The position numbers and the translations under genes were made by a program. Positions 1 through 7,879 of a DNA stretch of 64,000 bases are shown piece after piece. Positions within the stretch are counted from its first letter, which is position 1, and each line of letters begins with the position of its first letter. The notes beneath the pieces were generated by a model. It saw only the letters and a program-made list of their open reading frames with translations, was not told where the DNA came from and searched no databases. Origin of the DNA: Azospirillum lipoferum (GTDB taxonomy: Bacteria; Pseudomonadota; Alphaproteobacteria; Azospirillales; Azospirillaceae); assembly GCF_024170005.1 (NCBI RefSeq), contig NZ_JALJXJ010000012.1, positions 124,001 to 188,000 of the forward strand. The letters run 5' to 3'.

Positions 1-921
1 GACCCGGCGCTAGGCGGTGACCCGCTGCTGTTCCAGCATCTGTTCTGGTTCTACTCCCACCCCGCAGTCTACATCATGATCCTGCCGGGCTTCGGCGTGA
101 TCAGCGAGATCGTACCCTGCTTCGCCCGCAAACCGCTGTTCGGCTACAAGTTCGTGGTGTGGTCCAGCATCGCCATCTCGGTCATCGGCTTCTTCGTGTG
201 GGCACATCACATGTTCGTCGCCGGCATCTCGCTCTATGCCGGGCTGGTCTTCTCGCTGCTCAGCTACGTCATCGCGGTGCCGTCGGCGATCAAGGTGTTC
301 AACTGGACCGCCACGCTGCACAAGGGCTGGATCAGCTTCGATGCGCCGATGCTGTACGCCCTGGGCTTCATCGGGCTGTTCACCATCGGCGGGCTGACCG
401 GGCTGTTCGTCGCCAACCTCGCCTTCGACGTCCATGTCACCGACACCTATTTCGTCGTGGCGCATTTCCACTACATCATGGTCGGCGGCATGGTCAGCGC
501 CTATTTCGGCGGGCTGCATTACTGGTGGCCGAAGGTGACCGGGCGGCTCTATCCCGAATGGTGGGCACGCATCGCCGCCCTGCTGATCTTCTTCGGCTTC
601 AACCTGACCTTCTTCCCGCAGTTCATCCTGGGCTATCTGGGGATGGAGCGGCGGTACTACGCCTACCCGCCGGAGTTCCAGGCCTGGAACATCTTCTCGT
701 CGGCCGGGGCGTCGGTGCTGGCGGTCGGCTATGTCCTGCCCTTCTTCTATCTCGGCTGGTCGCTGTTCCGTGGCAAGCGGGCAGGATCCAACCCGTGGGC
801 GGCGACGGGACTGGAATGGAAAACCCCCTCCCCTCCCCCCACCCACAATTTCGACCGGACACCGACCGTCACCCGCCCGCCCTACCAGTACCGGCCGGAA
901 CCGGAGCCGCAGGATGTCTGA
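1..921 (+). CDS. ctaD: Cytochrome c oxidase subunit I (CtaD), C-terminal part, A2 type
   Basis: Reading frame open from base 1 encodes the last 306 residues of the haem-copper oxidase catalytic subunit, a polytopic inner-membrane protein that reduces O2 and pumps protons. The fragment starts just before the CuB histidine-tyrosine pair, seen as FYSHPAVYI (His20 and Tyr24 of the fragment), and contains HHMFVAG and the haem-ligand segment HFHYIMVGG. The glutamate that A1 oxidases carry (HPEVY) is alanine here, and Tyr-Ser precedes the histidine; this is the YS signature of A2-type oxidases. The stop overlaps the ctaE start by 8 bases, so the subunits are translationally linked. The 5' part lies outside the window. 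Confidence 0.96.
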   Translation, partial: DPALGGDPLLFQHLFWFYSHPAVYIMILPGFGVISEIVPCFARKPLFGYKFVVWSSIAISVIGFFVWAHHMFVAGISLYAGLVFSLLSYVIAVPSAIKVFNWTATLHKGWISFDAPMLYALGFIGLFTIGGLTGLFVANLAFDVHVTDTYFVVAHFHYIMVGGMVSAYFGGLHYWWPKVTGRLYPEWWARIAALLIFFGFNLTFFPQFILGYLGMERRYYAYPPEFQAWNIFSSAGASVLAVGYVLPFFYLGWSLFRGKRAGSNPWAATGLEWKTPSPPPTHNFDRTPTVTRPPYQYRPEPEPQDV

Positions 922-1582
922 CGCCACCCCACACCCACAGCCCGTCCCTCGGCCCGAACCACAATACGCCACGATGGACCAGCAGGCGGAGGCCGCCAGC
1001 TTCGGCATGTGGGTGTTCCTGGCGACGGAGGTGCTGTTCTTCGGCGGGATGCTGCTGGCCTATGCGTGGTTGCGCGCCAGCCATCCGGACGGGGTGGCGG
1101 AGGCCGGGCGCCACACGAAGGTCGTCATCGGGTCGGTCAACACGCTGGTGCTGCTGACCAGCAGCCTCACCATGGCCTGGGCGGTCCATGCGGCGGAGCA
1201 TGGTCGGCGGACGGCGCTGACCCGGCTGCTGGCGGTCACGGCGCTGCTCGGACTGCTGTTCCTGGGGCTGAAGGGTTACGAGTATCATGGGGAATGGGCC
1301 GAGCATCTGGTGCCGGGACTGAATTTCCAGGAAAACGGCCCGCATGCCCGGACGATCGAGCTGTTCTATTTCCTCTATTTCCTGCTGACGGGCATCCACG
1401 GCATCCATGTCACCATCGGCATCGTCCTGATCGCGGTGATGGCGGTGCGGGCGCGACGCGGCGCCTTTTCGGCGGGCTACTTCACGCCGGTGGAGGTGAC
1501 GGGGCTGTACTGGCACTTCGTCGACATCGTGTGGATCTTCCTCTACCCGCTGATCTATCTGGCTGGACGGAGCGGGCCATGA
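914..1582 (+). CDS. ctaE: Cytochrome c oxidase subunit III (CtaE)
   Basis: Encodes 222 residues with several hydrophobic spans, matching the subunit III family, which stabilises subunit I and helps proton uptake. Recognisable segments are GMWVFLATEVLFFGG near the N-terminus, GLKGYEYHGEW in the middle, LTGIHGIHVTIG and the C-terminal GLYWHFVDIVWIFLYPLIY. The ATG at 914 lies inside the end of ctaD. Longer in-frame extensions upstream would be read from within ctaD and are unlikely. The stop overlaps the next gene (ATGA), so ctaD, ctaE and subunit IV form one transcription unit. Confidence 0.95.
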   Translation: MSDATPHPQPVPRPEPQYATMDQQAEAASFGMWVFLATEVLFFGGMLLAYAWLRASHPDGVAEAGRHTKVVIGSVNTLVLLTSSLTMAWAVHAAEHGRRTALTRLLAVTALLGLLFLGLKGYEYHGEWAEHLVPGLNFQENGPHARTIELFYFLYFLLTGIHGIHVTIGIVLIAVMAVRARRGAFSAGYFTPVEVTGLYWHFVDIVWIFLYPLIYLAGRSGP

Positions 1583-1911
1583 TGGGACTTCCCCGCACCT
1601 GCCTGATCACCTGGGCGGCCCTGGTGGCGCTGCTGGCGGCGACGCTGGGGCTGGCCTATGTGCCGATGCCCGGTCCGCTGAACATCGTGCTGGCGCTGGG
1701 CATCTCTGTGGCGAAGGCGCTGCTGGTGCTGGCGCTGTTCATGAAGCTGTTCCGCGCCCCGGCCCTGACCCGTGCCGCGGCGGCGGCCGGGCTGTTCTGG
1801 CTGGCGGTGCTGTTCGCCCTGTCGGCGACGGACTATCTGACCCGCAAGGTTGAGCCCGCCGGCGACCTGCCGGCGCCGACCGGTCGGGAATACCAGTCGG
1901 GCGGCCGCTGA
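1579..1911 (+). CDS. Cytochrome c oxidase subunit IV, prokaryotic type
   Basis: A 110-residue, three-span membrane protein starting at the ATGATG that overlaps the ctaE stop. Size, position after subunit III and the segment ISVAKALLVLALFMKLF (a lysine-flanked second helix) fit the small bacterial subunit IV family (COX4-like), an accessory subunit of the oxidase. The C-terminal tail after SATDYLT is hydrophilic. Either of two adjacent ATG codons may be the start. It appears to be the last gene of the oxidase operon. Confidence 0.82.
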   Translation: MMGLPRTCLITWAALVALLAATLGLAYVPMPGPLNIVLALGISVAKALLVLALFMKLFRAPALTRAAAAAGLFWLAVLFALSATDYLTRKVEPAGDLPAPTGREYQSGGR

Positions 1912-1941
1912 GCCGCCTGTTCGAACGAGGAGGCAGACGCG

Positions 1942-2415
1942 ATGCATTCGGACGCCACCAGCCGGCTGGTCGATGCCGTGGTCCGCACCCGGCATATGCT
2001 GGACGCCGCCCGGCGCAGCACAATCGAGCATTTCGGCGAAGGCCCCCGCGATCGTGGCAAGAGCGCGGTGCTGATGGACATCCGCGACCTGCACGACCGC
2101 ATCATCCGGCCGATCATTGAGTCCCGGCAGCCGATCGTCCGCGATGTCGGCACCGTGTGGTTCCAGGAGGACATCGGCCTGGTCCACGAGATGCCGCGTG
2201 CCATCGTCCATTTCACTTCCGTCGACAGTGCCGAGGATGCGCCGCACGCGTATATGACCATCCATGTCGGGGAGGACGGCACCACCTCCGTTTCGGAAAA
2301 TTTCCTGACACCGGTGAAGACGACCGACGTGCGGACCTGCCGGCTGGACGATCTCGACAGCGAGGCGGTCGCGCTGATGGTCGACCGGTTCCTGGCGAAG
2401 GCAATTCAGGGATAG
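1942..2415 (+). CDS. Hypothetical protein, 157 aa
   Basis: No family recognised. The protein is soluble, acidic and without signal peptide or membrane span. It starts at an ATG preceded by a good ribosome site (GAGGAGG around 1927-1933), 30 bases after the oxidase subunit IV gene, so it may be co-transcribed with the oxidase operon. The N-terminal third is likely helical. The middle contains WFQEDIGLVHEMPRAIVHF and a segment resembling a beta sheet around AYMTIHVGEDGTTSVSE. Codon use matches its neighbours, which supports it being real coding sequence. Confidence 0.7.
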   Translation: MHSDATSRLVDAVVRTRHMLDAARRSTIEHFGEGPRDRGKSAVLMDIRDLHDRIIRPIIESRQPIVRDVGTVWFQEDIGLVHEMPRAIVHFTSVDSAEDAPHAYMTIHVGEDGTTSVSENFLTPVKTTDVRTCRLDDLDSEAVALMVDRFLAKAIQG

Positions 2416-2610
2416 GCGGCCAATCATATCGGGATGTTCACCCGGGGTCCGGTGTTAAGGCAAAATTGGCTTTCCATAAACCATGCTTGACTCCAGCACA
2501 TATTTTGTGTGCAGTGCAGCATAACCCCCGCTCATGAACCTGGACGGCCGCCGCCGCATCGAGGCGCCCAACCGAGGTCGCTCCCCCACTCCATGACGGC
2601 TGGAGTTGTC

Positions 2611-2805
2611 ATGATCGAGTTGATCTTCGTGGTTTGCCTTGTTTCCAGTCCCGACCGCTGCACCGTCGAACGCCCGCAGTTCCAGGAGCCGTTCGTCAAT
2701 GTGATGGCCTGTTCGCGCACCGGCCTGTTCCGGGCCGCGGAATGGGCGGAACAGCACCCGAAATACACGGTCCGCCGCTGGAAGTGCGAACCGCGCCAAG
2801 TCTGA
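2611..2805 (+). CDS. Small hypothetical protein, 64 aa
   Basis: Begins MIELIFVVCLVSSPDRC and ends with an Arg/Trp/Cys-rich tail (VRRWKCEPRQV). This layout resembles small cysteine-containing proteins seen in Rhizobiales and Rhodospirillales, in which a short hydrophobic strand is followed by a helix (here FRAAEWAEQHPKY). Four cysteines are present at the start, middle and end. No function is known to me. An alternative start at 2593 would add six residues. It stands alone between two intergenic gaps of roughly 170-195 bases. Confidence 0.6.
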   Translation: MIELIFVVCLVSSPDRCTVERPQFQEPFVNVMACSRTGLFRAAEWAEQHPKYTVRRWKCEPRQV

Positions 2806-2973
2806 GCAACAAGGTCTGGTTCGCAGGGCCTGCCGGCACCCGCACATCTCCCCCATAAAGAGATCTACCTCTTTTGAGCGATCCAGTTCCATCCGCGTCC
2901 GTGATTGTTATAAGAGACAATCATTGATGATCCCTGGGCACACCCCCATGGGAAGGATGGAAAGGGTCCGGCC

Positions 2974-3333
2974 ATGCCTGTTCGCATCGTGCTCATTCTC
3001 ACGGCGGCCCTGCTGTCGGCGGCTTTGTCGTCTGTGGCTCCGGCCGCCGCCGGCCCGGTGAACGATTATCCGACGGCGGCACGGGCCGATTACGTGATCG
3101 CCTGCATGGCGTCGAACGGGCAGTCACACATCGTCATGGAGAAATGCGCGTGCAGCATCGACGCCATCGCCGACCGCATCACCTATGACGACTACACCGC
3201 CATCGAGACGGTGAAGGTGATGGCCGACCAGCCGGGAGAACGCGCCGGGATCTTCCGCAGTTCCGGCTGGGCCAAGGACCTGATGGACCGCTTCCGCCAG
3301 GCCCAGGTCGCCGCCGACCGGAAATGCTTCTGA
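2974..3333 (+). CDS. Hypothetical secreted protein, 119 aa, next to PQQ-relay genes
   Basis: The N-terminus (MPVRIVLILTAALLSAALSS, then AAAG) is a clear Sec signal peptide, so the mature protein of about 90 residues is probably periplasmic. It contains a Cys-Ala-Cys pair in KCACSIDAIADR, another cysteine in VIACMAS and a C-terminal cysteine, four in all, so disulphides are possible. The middle is helical and acidic (YDDYTAIETVKVMADQPGE). It converges on the SoxYZ-like carrier gene with only 12 bases between the stops. That placement suggests, but does not prove, a role in the PQQ-dehydrogenase periplasmic system. Confidence 0.7.
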   Translation: MPVRIVLILTAALLSAALSSVAPAAAGPVNDYPTAARADYVIACMASNGQSHIVMEKCACSIDAIADRITYDDYTAIETVKVMADQPGERAGIFRSSGWAKDLMDRFRQAQVAADRKCF

Positions 3334-3345
3334 CCGGCCCGGTGG

Positions 3346-4170
3346 CTACAGCGCCGGGTCGTCTTTTCCGGCACCGGGGGCCAACGAAACGCTTTTGGCG
3401 AAAGTGGCGCCTTTGGTGTCTTGGGCGACCACCTCCAGGCTGCCGCCTTCGGTAGGCAGGAAGCTGAAGCGCAGGTTCGGATCCTCGGCGATGGAGATGT
3501 CGGTGTCCGCCTCCAGTACCGTCCCGCCGCCGGCACGGATGATGATCGACTGGATATAATGAGCGGGGATGTAGGTCCGGCTGACCTGATCGAACTGTAG
3601 GCCGCTGCTGTTGGGGTGGCTGATCATGACCTGCGCGATGGCCGGGCTGCCGGGCGGCAGCGTATCCGGAAGCTTCACCTTGATACGGCCTAGGCGCGCC
3701 ATCGCCTCCTGCGGGTCCTTGACGGCGGGGGCGGAACAGCCACCGGCCGCCTTGACATAGGCGGCAGTCATCAGCAACCGGCCGTCCTGCGTCTCCCCCA
3801 CTGCACGGATGTTGGTGTATTCGTTGACGCGGACGCGGGTTTCGACGCCGCTGCCGGCGCTGGCCGGACCGAAGCGGAAGGTGGCGGCCAGCGGCACCGG
3901 ATTCTTGTCGACCAGCAACGACAACGTCTTCAGGCGAAGCGACGGCTCCACCTCGATCCGCACCGGCACCAGGGCCGCGTCATGGGCGCGGGCCGGGGCG
4001 TCGATGCGGATGCGGATGCCGGCCTCCTCCACCGGGCGGTCCTTGAAATACATGTCGTGCAGCAGGTCCCAGCGCGCCGCGTCCTCCGCCGCATCGGCCG
4101 CGGCAAGACCGGGCATGGACAGGACGATCAGAAGGCCGATCAGCGGCCCCATCAGCGGATATCGCGTCAT
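3346..4170 (-). CDS. Quinoprotein dehydrogenase-associated SoxYZ-like carrier protein
   Basis: A 274-residue periplasmic protein with a signal peptide (MTRYPLMGPLIGLLIVLSMP, cleavage near Ala-Ala-Asp). The first domain resembles SoxY, with the conserved GGC motif at Cys145 followed by Ser-Ala-Pro. The second resembles SoxZ (HPNSSGLQFDQ, then YIPAHYIQSI). In thiosulphate oxidation SoxY carries a sulphur intermediate on a terminal Cys; here the Cys lies between the fused domains, as in the family found only beside PQQ alcohol dehydrogenases. Its chemistry there is unproven. The start at 4170 is preferred because AGGAGCGGGAG precedes it; a start at 4191 would overlap the metallohydrolase gene and lacks a ribosome site. 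Confidence 0.85.
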   Translation of the reverse strand: MTRYPLMGPLIGLLIVLSMPGLAAADAAEDAARWDLLHDMYFKDRPVEEAGIRIRIDAPARAHDAALVPVRIEVEPSLRLKTLSLLVDKNPVPLAATFRFGPASAGSGVETRVRVNEYTNIRAVGETQDGRLLMTAAYVKAAGGCSAPAVKDPQEAMARLGRIKVKLPDTLPPGSPAIAQVMISHPNSSGLQFDQVSRTYIPAHYIQSIIIRAGGGTVLEADTDISIAEDPNLRFSFLPTEGGSLEVVAQDTKGATFAKSVSLAPGAGKDDPAL

Positions 4171-4181
4171 CGCTCCCGCTC

Positions 4182-5108
4182 CTATTCCCATTCGAGTTCG
4201 GCGAAGGTCGCCGTGACGTTGCGCGGGTTATATGCATCGAACAACAGCCAGCGCCCCCGCTCGTCCTCCGCCACTTGGGCGACGGCATCCTGGATGCCGC
4301 CACCCGCCTTCAGCACCCGCCGCACCCCCTCCACCAGCGTCGTCAGATAGCGCCGTTCGGCGTCCAGCGCGCCCGGCCAAGCCACGGATGCGGGGCCATG
4401 GCCGGGAACGGCACGCACCGCCGGCACCCGCTCCAGCCGGTCGATCACCCGCAGCCACCCCAGCGCATTGCCGTCCACCGCCGGAAGATGGTCAACGAAC
4501 AGCAGGTCGCCGGCGAACAGCGTCCCCGTCTTGCGGTCGAAGACGGTCAGGTCGTTGTTGGTGTGCGCGGTCGGATAGGCGGTCAGCACCAGGATGCGGT
4601 TGCCCAGGTCAACCCGCAACTCTTCGCCCACCGGCCGGTCGACCCGCACCGGAGCGATGCCGGCCGCAGCCTCGGCCCCCAATTCCTCGGTCAGGCGCTG
4701 ACGATAGACCTCCTGGCGGGCGGCCAGCGCGTCGCGGAGATTGGCATGGCCGGCGACCGGCACGTCGGCGAAGGCGGCGTTGCCGAAGATGTGGTCGGGG
4801 TGCATATGGGTGTTGATGACGATGACCGGCTTCCTGTCGGTCCGCGCCGTGATGGCGTCGCGCAGGCGCCGCCCCAGGTCCGGCGTACCGCCGGTGTCGA
4901 TGACCGCGACGACGCTGTCGCCGACGATGAAGCCCATGTTGGCGGTGTCGCCGTGGTTGTCCGGCGCCGGCTCGGCGATGACACCCTGATGGACGAAGAC
5001 GCCGGGAGCCACCTCCGTCATCGGCAGCGGCTCCGCCGACGCGGGCAGGGCTGCCGCGAGGAGCCACAGCATCGTGCCGCCGACCTTGAGGCCGAAGATG
5101 GCGGTCAT
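4182..5108 (-). CDS. Quinoprotein relay system zinc metallohydrolase (SoxH-related)
   Basis: A 308-residue metallo-beta-lactamase-fold protein with an N-terminal signal peptide (cleavage near residue 25). Metal-binding residues are visible: THMHPDH at residues 100-106, then TAHTNND and a GDLLF segment that supplies the bridging aspartate, with a final histidine in VPGHGP. The arrangement matches the SoxH-like periplasmic hydrolases that accompany PQQ dehydrogenases and SoxYZ-like carriers; the substrate is unknown. It overlaps the upstream citG-like gene by ATGA and lies 11 bases before the SoxYZ-like gene, so the two relay proteins are probably made together. Confidence 0.87.
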   Translation of the reverse strand: MTAIFGLKVGGTMLWLLAAALPASAEPLPMTEVAPGVFVHQGVIAEPAPDNHGDTANMGFIVGDSVVAVIDTGGTPDLGRRLRDAITARTDRKPVIVINTHMHPDHIFGNAAFADVPVAGHANLRDALAARQEVYRQRLTEELGAEAAAGIAPVRVDRPVGEELRVDLGNRILVLTAYPTAHTNNDLTVFDRKTGTLFAGDLLFVDHLPAVDGNALGWLRVIDRLERVPAVRAVPGHGPASVAWPGALDAERRYLTTLVEGVRRVLKAGGGIQDAVAQVAEDERGRWLLFDAYNPRNVTATFAELEWE

Positions 5109-5959
5109 GCCTGTGTTCCCTTACGGCCCGCCTGCCGGCCCTCCAGCCAATGGGCGAAGAGGCTGGCGACGGTCAGGTCGGCGGAGGTGCCGGGGTTGAT
5201 GCCCTGCCATTTCAGGCGCGCATCGAAGACGAACAGATGTTCGCGCCGGAGAACCGCCGAGGATGCTGCGGCGACCCGCCCGCGCACCTCGCGAGCTTCG
5301 GCCAGCACGGACGCGGCGACCTCCTCGCCATGCTTGCGCAGGATGTGGCTGTCGGGAAAGGCCGTCAGGAAGTCCAGATATACGGCCTCGGCCATGGTGA
5401 CGGCATCACTGTCGGCCATCGAGCGGACACGGGCGACGCCGATGTCGAAGACGTCGCGGTAGCCATCGGCATACTGGGCGGCGATACGATCGCGCGACCG
5501 GGCCGCCGTCATGACCACGCGCAGGTCGACCGTCGCCGGGCCGGCGACGTCATGCTCCGCAGCACGTCCCAGACCGCCGGGCGATGCGAGGCGGATCGCC
5601 TCAAAAGCAGCCTCGGCATCCTCCACCGTCAGCGCCGCCAGCACGGTGGACAGCCTGTCGCGCAGGGGACGTGCCGCCGGCAGCTCGGCAGCGCGGGCTA
5701 GCGGCGCGCACAGCAGCAGGATGCCCAGGTTGGTGTTGCAGTCCACCACCGACCGTGTCGCCCGCACCGCCCGCAGGATGCGTTCGCCGACCGGGGTGCC
5801 GGATCGGGCGATCTCCGGTGCCGCGGCCTCCGCCGACCGCAGGAAATCCTCCACTGTCATGCCGTGGCCGGCGGCGTGCACATGGACGTTGCCGGGTTTC
5901 AGGGCCATCACCTCCGCCCGGCAGACCGCCATGAACAGCTCCGCGACGGCGGCACTCAT
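5105..5959 (-). CDS. CitG-like triphosphoribosyl-dephospho-CoA synthase family protein of the H4MPT cluster
   Basis: A 284-residue cytoplasmic protein of the CitG/MdcB family, identified from LKPGNVHVHAAGHGMTVEDF near the start and CNTNLGILLLCAPLARAAE. In citrate and malonate lyase systems this family makes the prosthetic-group precursor from ATP and dephospho-CoA. Members in methylotrophs are found with archaeal-type C1 genes, where the product is not established; a role in cofactor synthesis is inferred. It sits between mch and the metallohydrolase with 4-base overlaps at both ends, so it belongs to the minus-strand C1 operon. Confidence 0.8.
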   Translation of the reverse strand: MSAAVAELFMAVCRAEVMALKPGNVHVHAAGHGMTVEDFLRSAEAAAPEIARSGTPVGERILRAVRATRSVVDCNTNLGILLLCAPLARAAELPAARPLRDRLSTVLAALTVEDAEAAFEAIRLASPGGLGRAAEHDVAGPATVDLRVVMTAARSRDRIAAQYADGYRDVFDIGVARVRSMADSDAVTMAEAVYLDFLTAFPDSHILRKHGEEVAASVLAEAREVRGRVAAASSAVLRREHLFVFDARLKWQGINPGTSADLTVASLFAHWLEGRQAGRKGTQA

Positions 5960-6948
5960 CCCCCCGTCCCTGCAAAGGAGCGGTCGAGCATGTCCGACGC
6001 AAGATGCCCGCCATGGAAGCTGCGGCCGCTGTCGAGCGCCGTCACCACCACACGGGCCGGCGCGAACAGCAACGGGTCAATGGCGTAGAAATCCTTGTTC
6101 ACCGCCGCGAACACCTCGGCGAAGGGGCGGCCATAATCGCGGGATTCCGTGCTGGGCAGGCGGCGCGCCAGATCGGAGGCGGCATCGTCGGGGCCGGTGA
6201 CGAACAGCTGGACGGTGCCGCCGAACAGGATGGCGTCGTTGGCCCGCCCCATCGCCTCGACGAAGCCCTTGCCGGGTGGCGGCAAGGGAGCGACACCGAT
6301 GCCGTCGGCGACATGGTCCAGCGGGAAGCCCAGCGCATGCACCTTGTGCAACGCAACCTCCAGCACGCGGGCGACGATCTGCACCGTGCCGGCGAGGCTG
6401 GCCGTCGGCGTCAGAACCAGCGTCAGCCGCTCCGCCGCGATCCTGCAATCGGCGGCGATCCGCTCGACCAGCGGCGCCGGCGGGACGGTGCCGCTTTCCA
6501 GCACCAGCACGGCATGGTCGCCGCTGTCGGCATAGCCGAGTTCCTCGAACAGGGGCTCCTTGCGGGCGAGCGCGCGTCCGGGACCGGAGCCGAGCGCGAA
6601 GAAGGATCCGCCCTCCTCCTTATGCGACAGGCTCCAGCCGGCATATTGGCTGCCCAGGCAGGCGAGCACCGGATCGGTGCTGTGAACCGCCACCTGGAAG
6701 GGCCAACGATCCGACCGGGTGTCGGCCTGGAGCGTCACCCGGCCAAGCCCGCCCATGCACAGCTCGGCGATGCGGCGTCCGGCCTCCAGACCGCCGGGAT
6801 GGGCGATTCCGCCATCGACGATGGTGGCGCCGGCCACCCGGTCGATGCCGAGCCGCAATTGCACCGCATCGGCAACCAGGGTGGTGGCGAGCGGACCGGA
6901 CAGGGCTGACAGGCTTGGGCGCCCGGTCATCGCGCGCTGTGTCATCAT
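5956..6948 (-). CDS. mch: Methenyltetrahydromethanopterin cyclohydrolase
   Basis: A 330-residue soluble enzyme that interconverts methenyl-H4MPT and formyl-H4MPT, the second oxidation-level step of the H4MPT route for formaldehyde. The Mch family is recognised from LGSQYAGWSLSHKEEGGSFF, ALGSGPGRALA, GYADSGDHAVLVLES and PLDHVADGIGVAPLPPPGKG. Length fits the usual 310-330. The double ATG start at 6948/6945 overlaps the mtdB stop, indicating translational coupling. The substrate pathway is confirmed by the adjacent mtdB, mptG and fhc genes. Confidence 0.96.
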   Translation of the reverse strand: MMTQRAMTGRPSLSALSGPLATTLVADAVQLRLGIDRVAGATIVDGGIAHPGGLEAGRRIAELCMGGLGRVTLQADTRSDRWPFQVAVHSTDPVLACLGSQYAGWSLSHKEEGGSFFALGSGPGRALARKEPLFEELGYADSGDHAVLVLESGTVPPAPLVERIAADCRIAAERLTLVLTPTASLAGTVQIVARVLEVALHKVHALGFPLDHVADGIGVAPLPPPGKGFVEAMGRANDAILFGGTVQLFVTGPDDAASDLARRLPSTESRDYGRPFAEVFAAVNKDFYAIDPLLFAPARVVVTALDSGRSFHGGHLASDMLDRSFAGTGG

Positions 6949-7850
6949 TGGGCCTTCCCGACAATGGTCCGCGCCGCGTCCATCGCATCCTGGAAATCGA
7001 AGGCGACGGCGGTGCCGCCGGTCTGCATCCGCTCCAGCAGATGGTGCTGGACCTTGAACTTGACGTTGCCGATGGCGAGCGCGCCAATGCCGACAGCATT
7101 CGGCTGAGCGGACAAGGGAGCGCCGTCATCCTTTACGCCGACGCCCTCCACCCCGGCCGGCGGCACGGCGTTGATGTCGGCGGCGACGCGCAGGCGTCTG
7201 GCCGCGCGCAGATCGTCGGCGGTCAATACGGTGACTCCGGCCTTGCCGCAGGCCAGCACGACCTCCGCCCGCTCCATTAGCGCCGCCTTGCCGCCGGCCG
7301 AGGTGTCGGCGCAGGACAGCGTGACGCCATAGCGCCGGCCGAACTCCTCCGCCTTGCCCTGCACGGCCGACACGCCGCGGTGGCTGACCAGGGTGACCGA
7401 ACCACCGGCCTGGGCCGCGATCAGCCCGGCGATGCCGCCGACGACACCAGTGGCTCCATAGACCTGGACATCCAGGCCGGCCAAGCCGTCCTGCCCCGAC
7501 CGCCGCAGGGCTCGCTCCACCACCGCGACCATGGCGGCAGCGGTGGTGAAGGCGCCCGACGGATCGGCAAAGACCGAGATCTGGAAAGGTGGGAACATCG
7601 CCTTGCGCGCCACCTCCAGCATGTCCAGCGCCGTCGCCGCGTCCCGCCCGCCGATGAACAGGCCTGTGCGTGCCGCGTTTTTTGGGTCGCGGGAGAACAT
7701 GGCGTCCTGGGTCAGCGCCTCGACCTGCGCGGTCTCGATGCCGGTGTAGGGAACCACCGTATCGATGCCGGCATCCACCGCCATGTTGACGTCGAATGGG
7801 CTGACATTCGCCAGCGGCGTGATCATGTGCAGCACGTAAGGGGCGCCCAT
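6945..7850 (-). CDS. mtdB: NAD(P)-dependent methylenetetrahydromethanopterin dehydrogenase
   Basis: A 301-residue cytoplasmic enzyme oxidising methylene-H4MPT to methenyl-H4MPT with NAD+ or NADP+. N-terminal residues YVLHMITPLANVSPFDVNMA and the dinucleotide-binding segment VYGATGVVGGIAGLIAAQAG are typical of MtdA/MtdB. The H4MPT cluster context and the sequence SRDPKNAARTGLFIGGRDA favour MtdB over MtdA. The start at 7850 is set by a near-ideal ribosome site (GGAAGGAGG ending 7 bases upstream); an in-frame extension reaching 8117 lies inside mptG and is not credible. It lies 29 bases after mptG and overlaps mch. Confidence 0.95.
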   Translation of the reverse strand: MGAPYVLHMITPLANVSPFDVNMAVDAGIDTVVPYTGIETAQVEALTQDAMFSRDPKNAARTGLFIGGRDAATALDMLEVARKAMFPPFQISVFADPSGAFTTAAAMVAVVERALRRSGQDGLAGLDVQVYGATGVVGGIAGLIAAQAGGSVTLVSHRGVSAVQGKAEEFGRRYGVTLSCADTSAGGKAALMERAEVVLACGKAGVTVLTADDLRAARRLRVAADINAVPPAGVEGVGVKDDGAPLSAQPNAVGIGALAIGNVKFKVQHHLLERMQTGGTAVAFDFQDAMDAARTIVGKAQ

Positions 7851-7879
7851 GCCTGCCTCCTTCCAATCATTCTCCCGCA

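Noticed and set aside
2508..2518. An 11-base match (TGCACTGCACA on one strand) between the gap before the 64-residue gene and the pqqA upstream region (17493-17503)
   Set aside because: Too short to stand out among all intergenic sequence, and the two genes have no known link.
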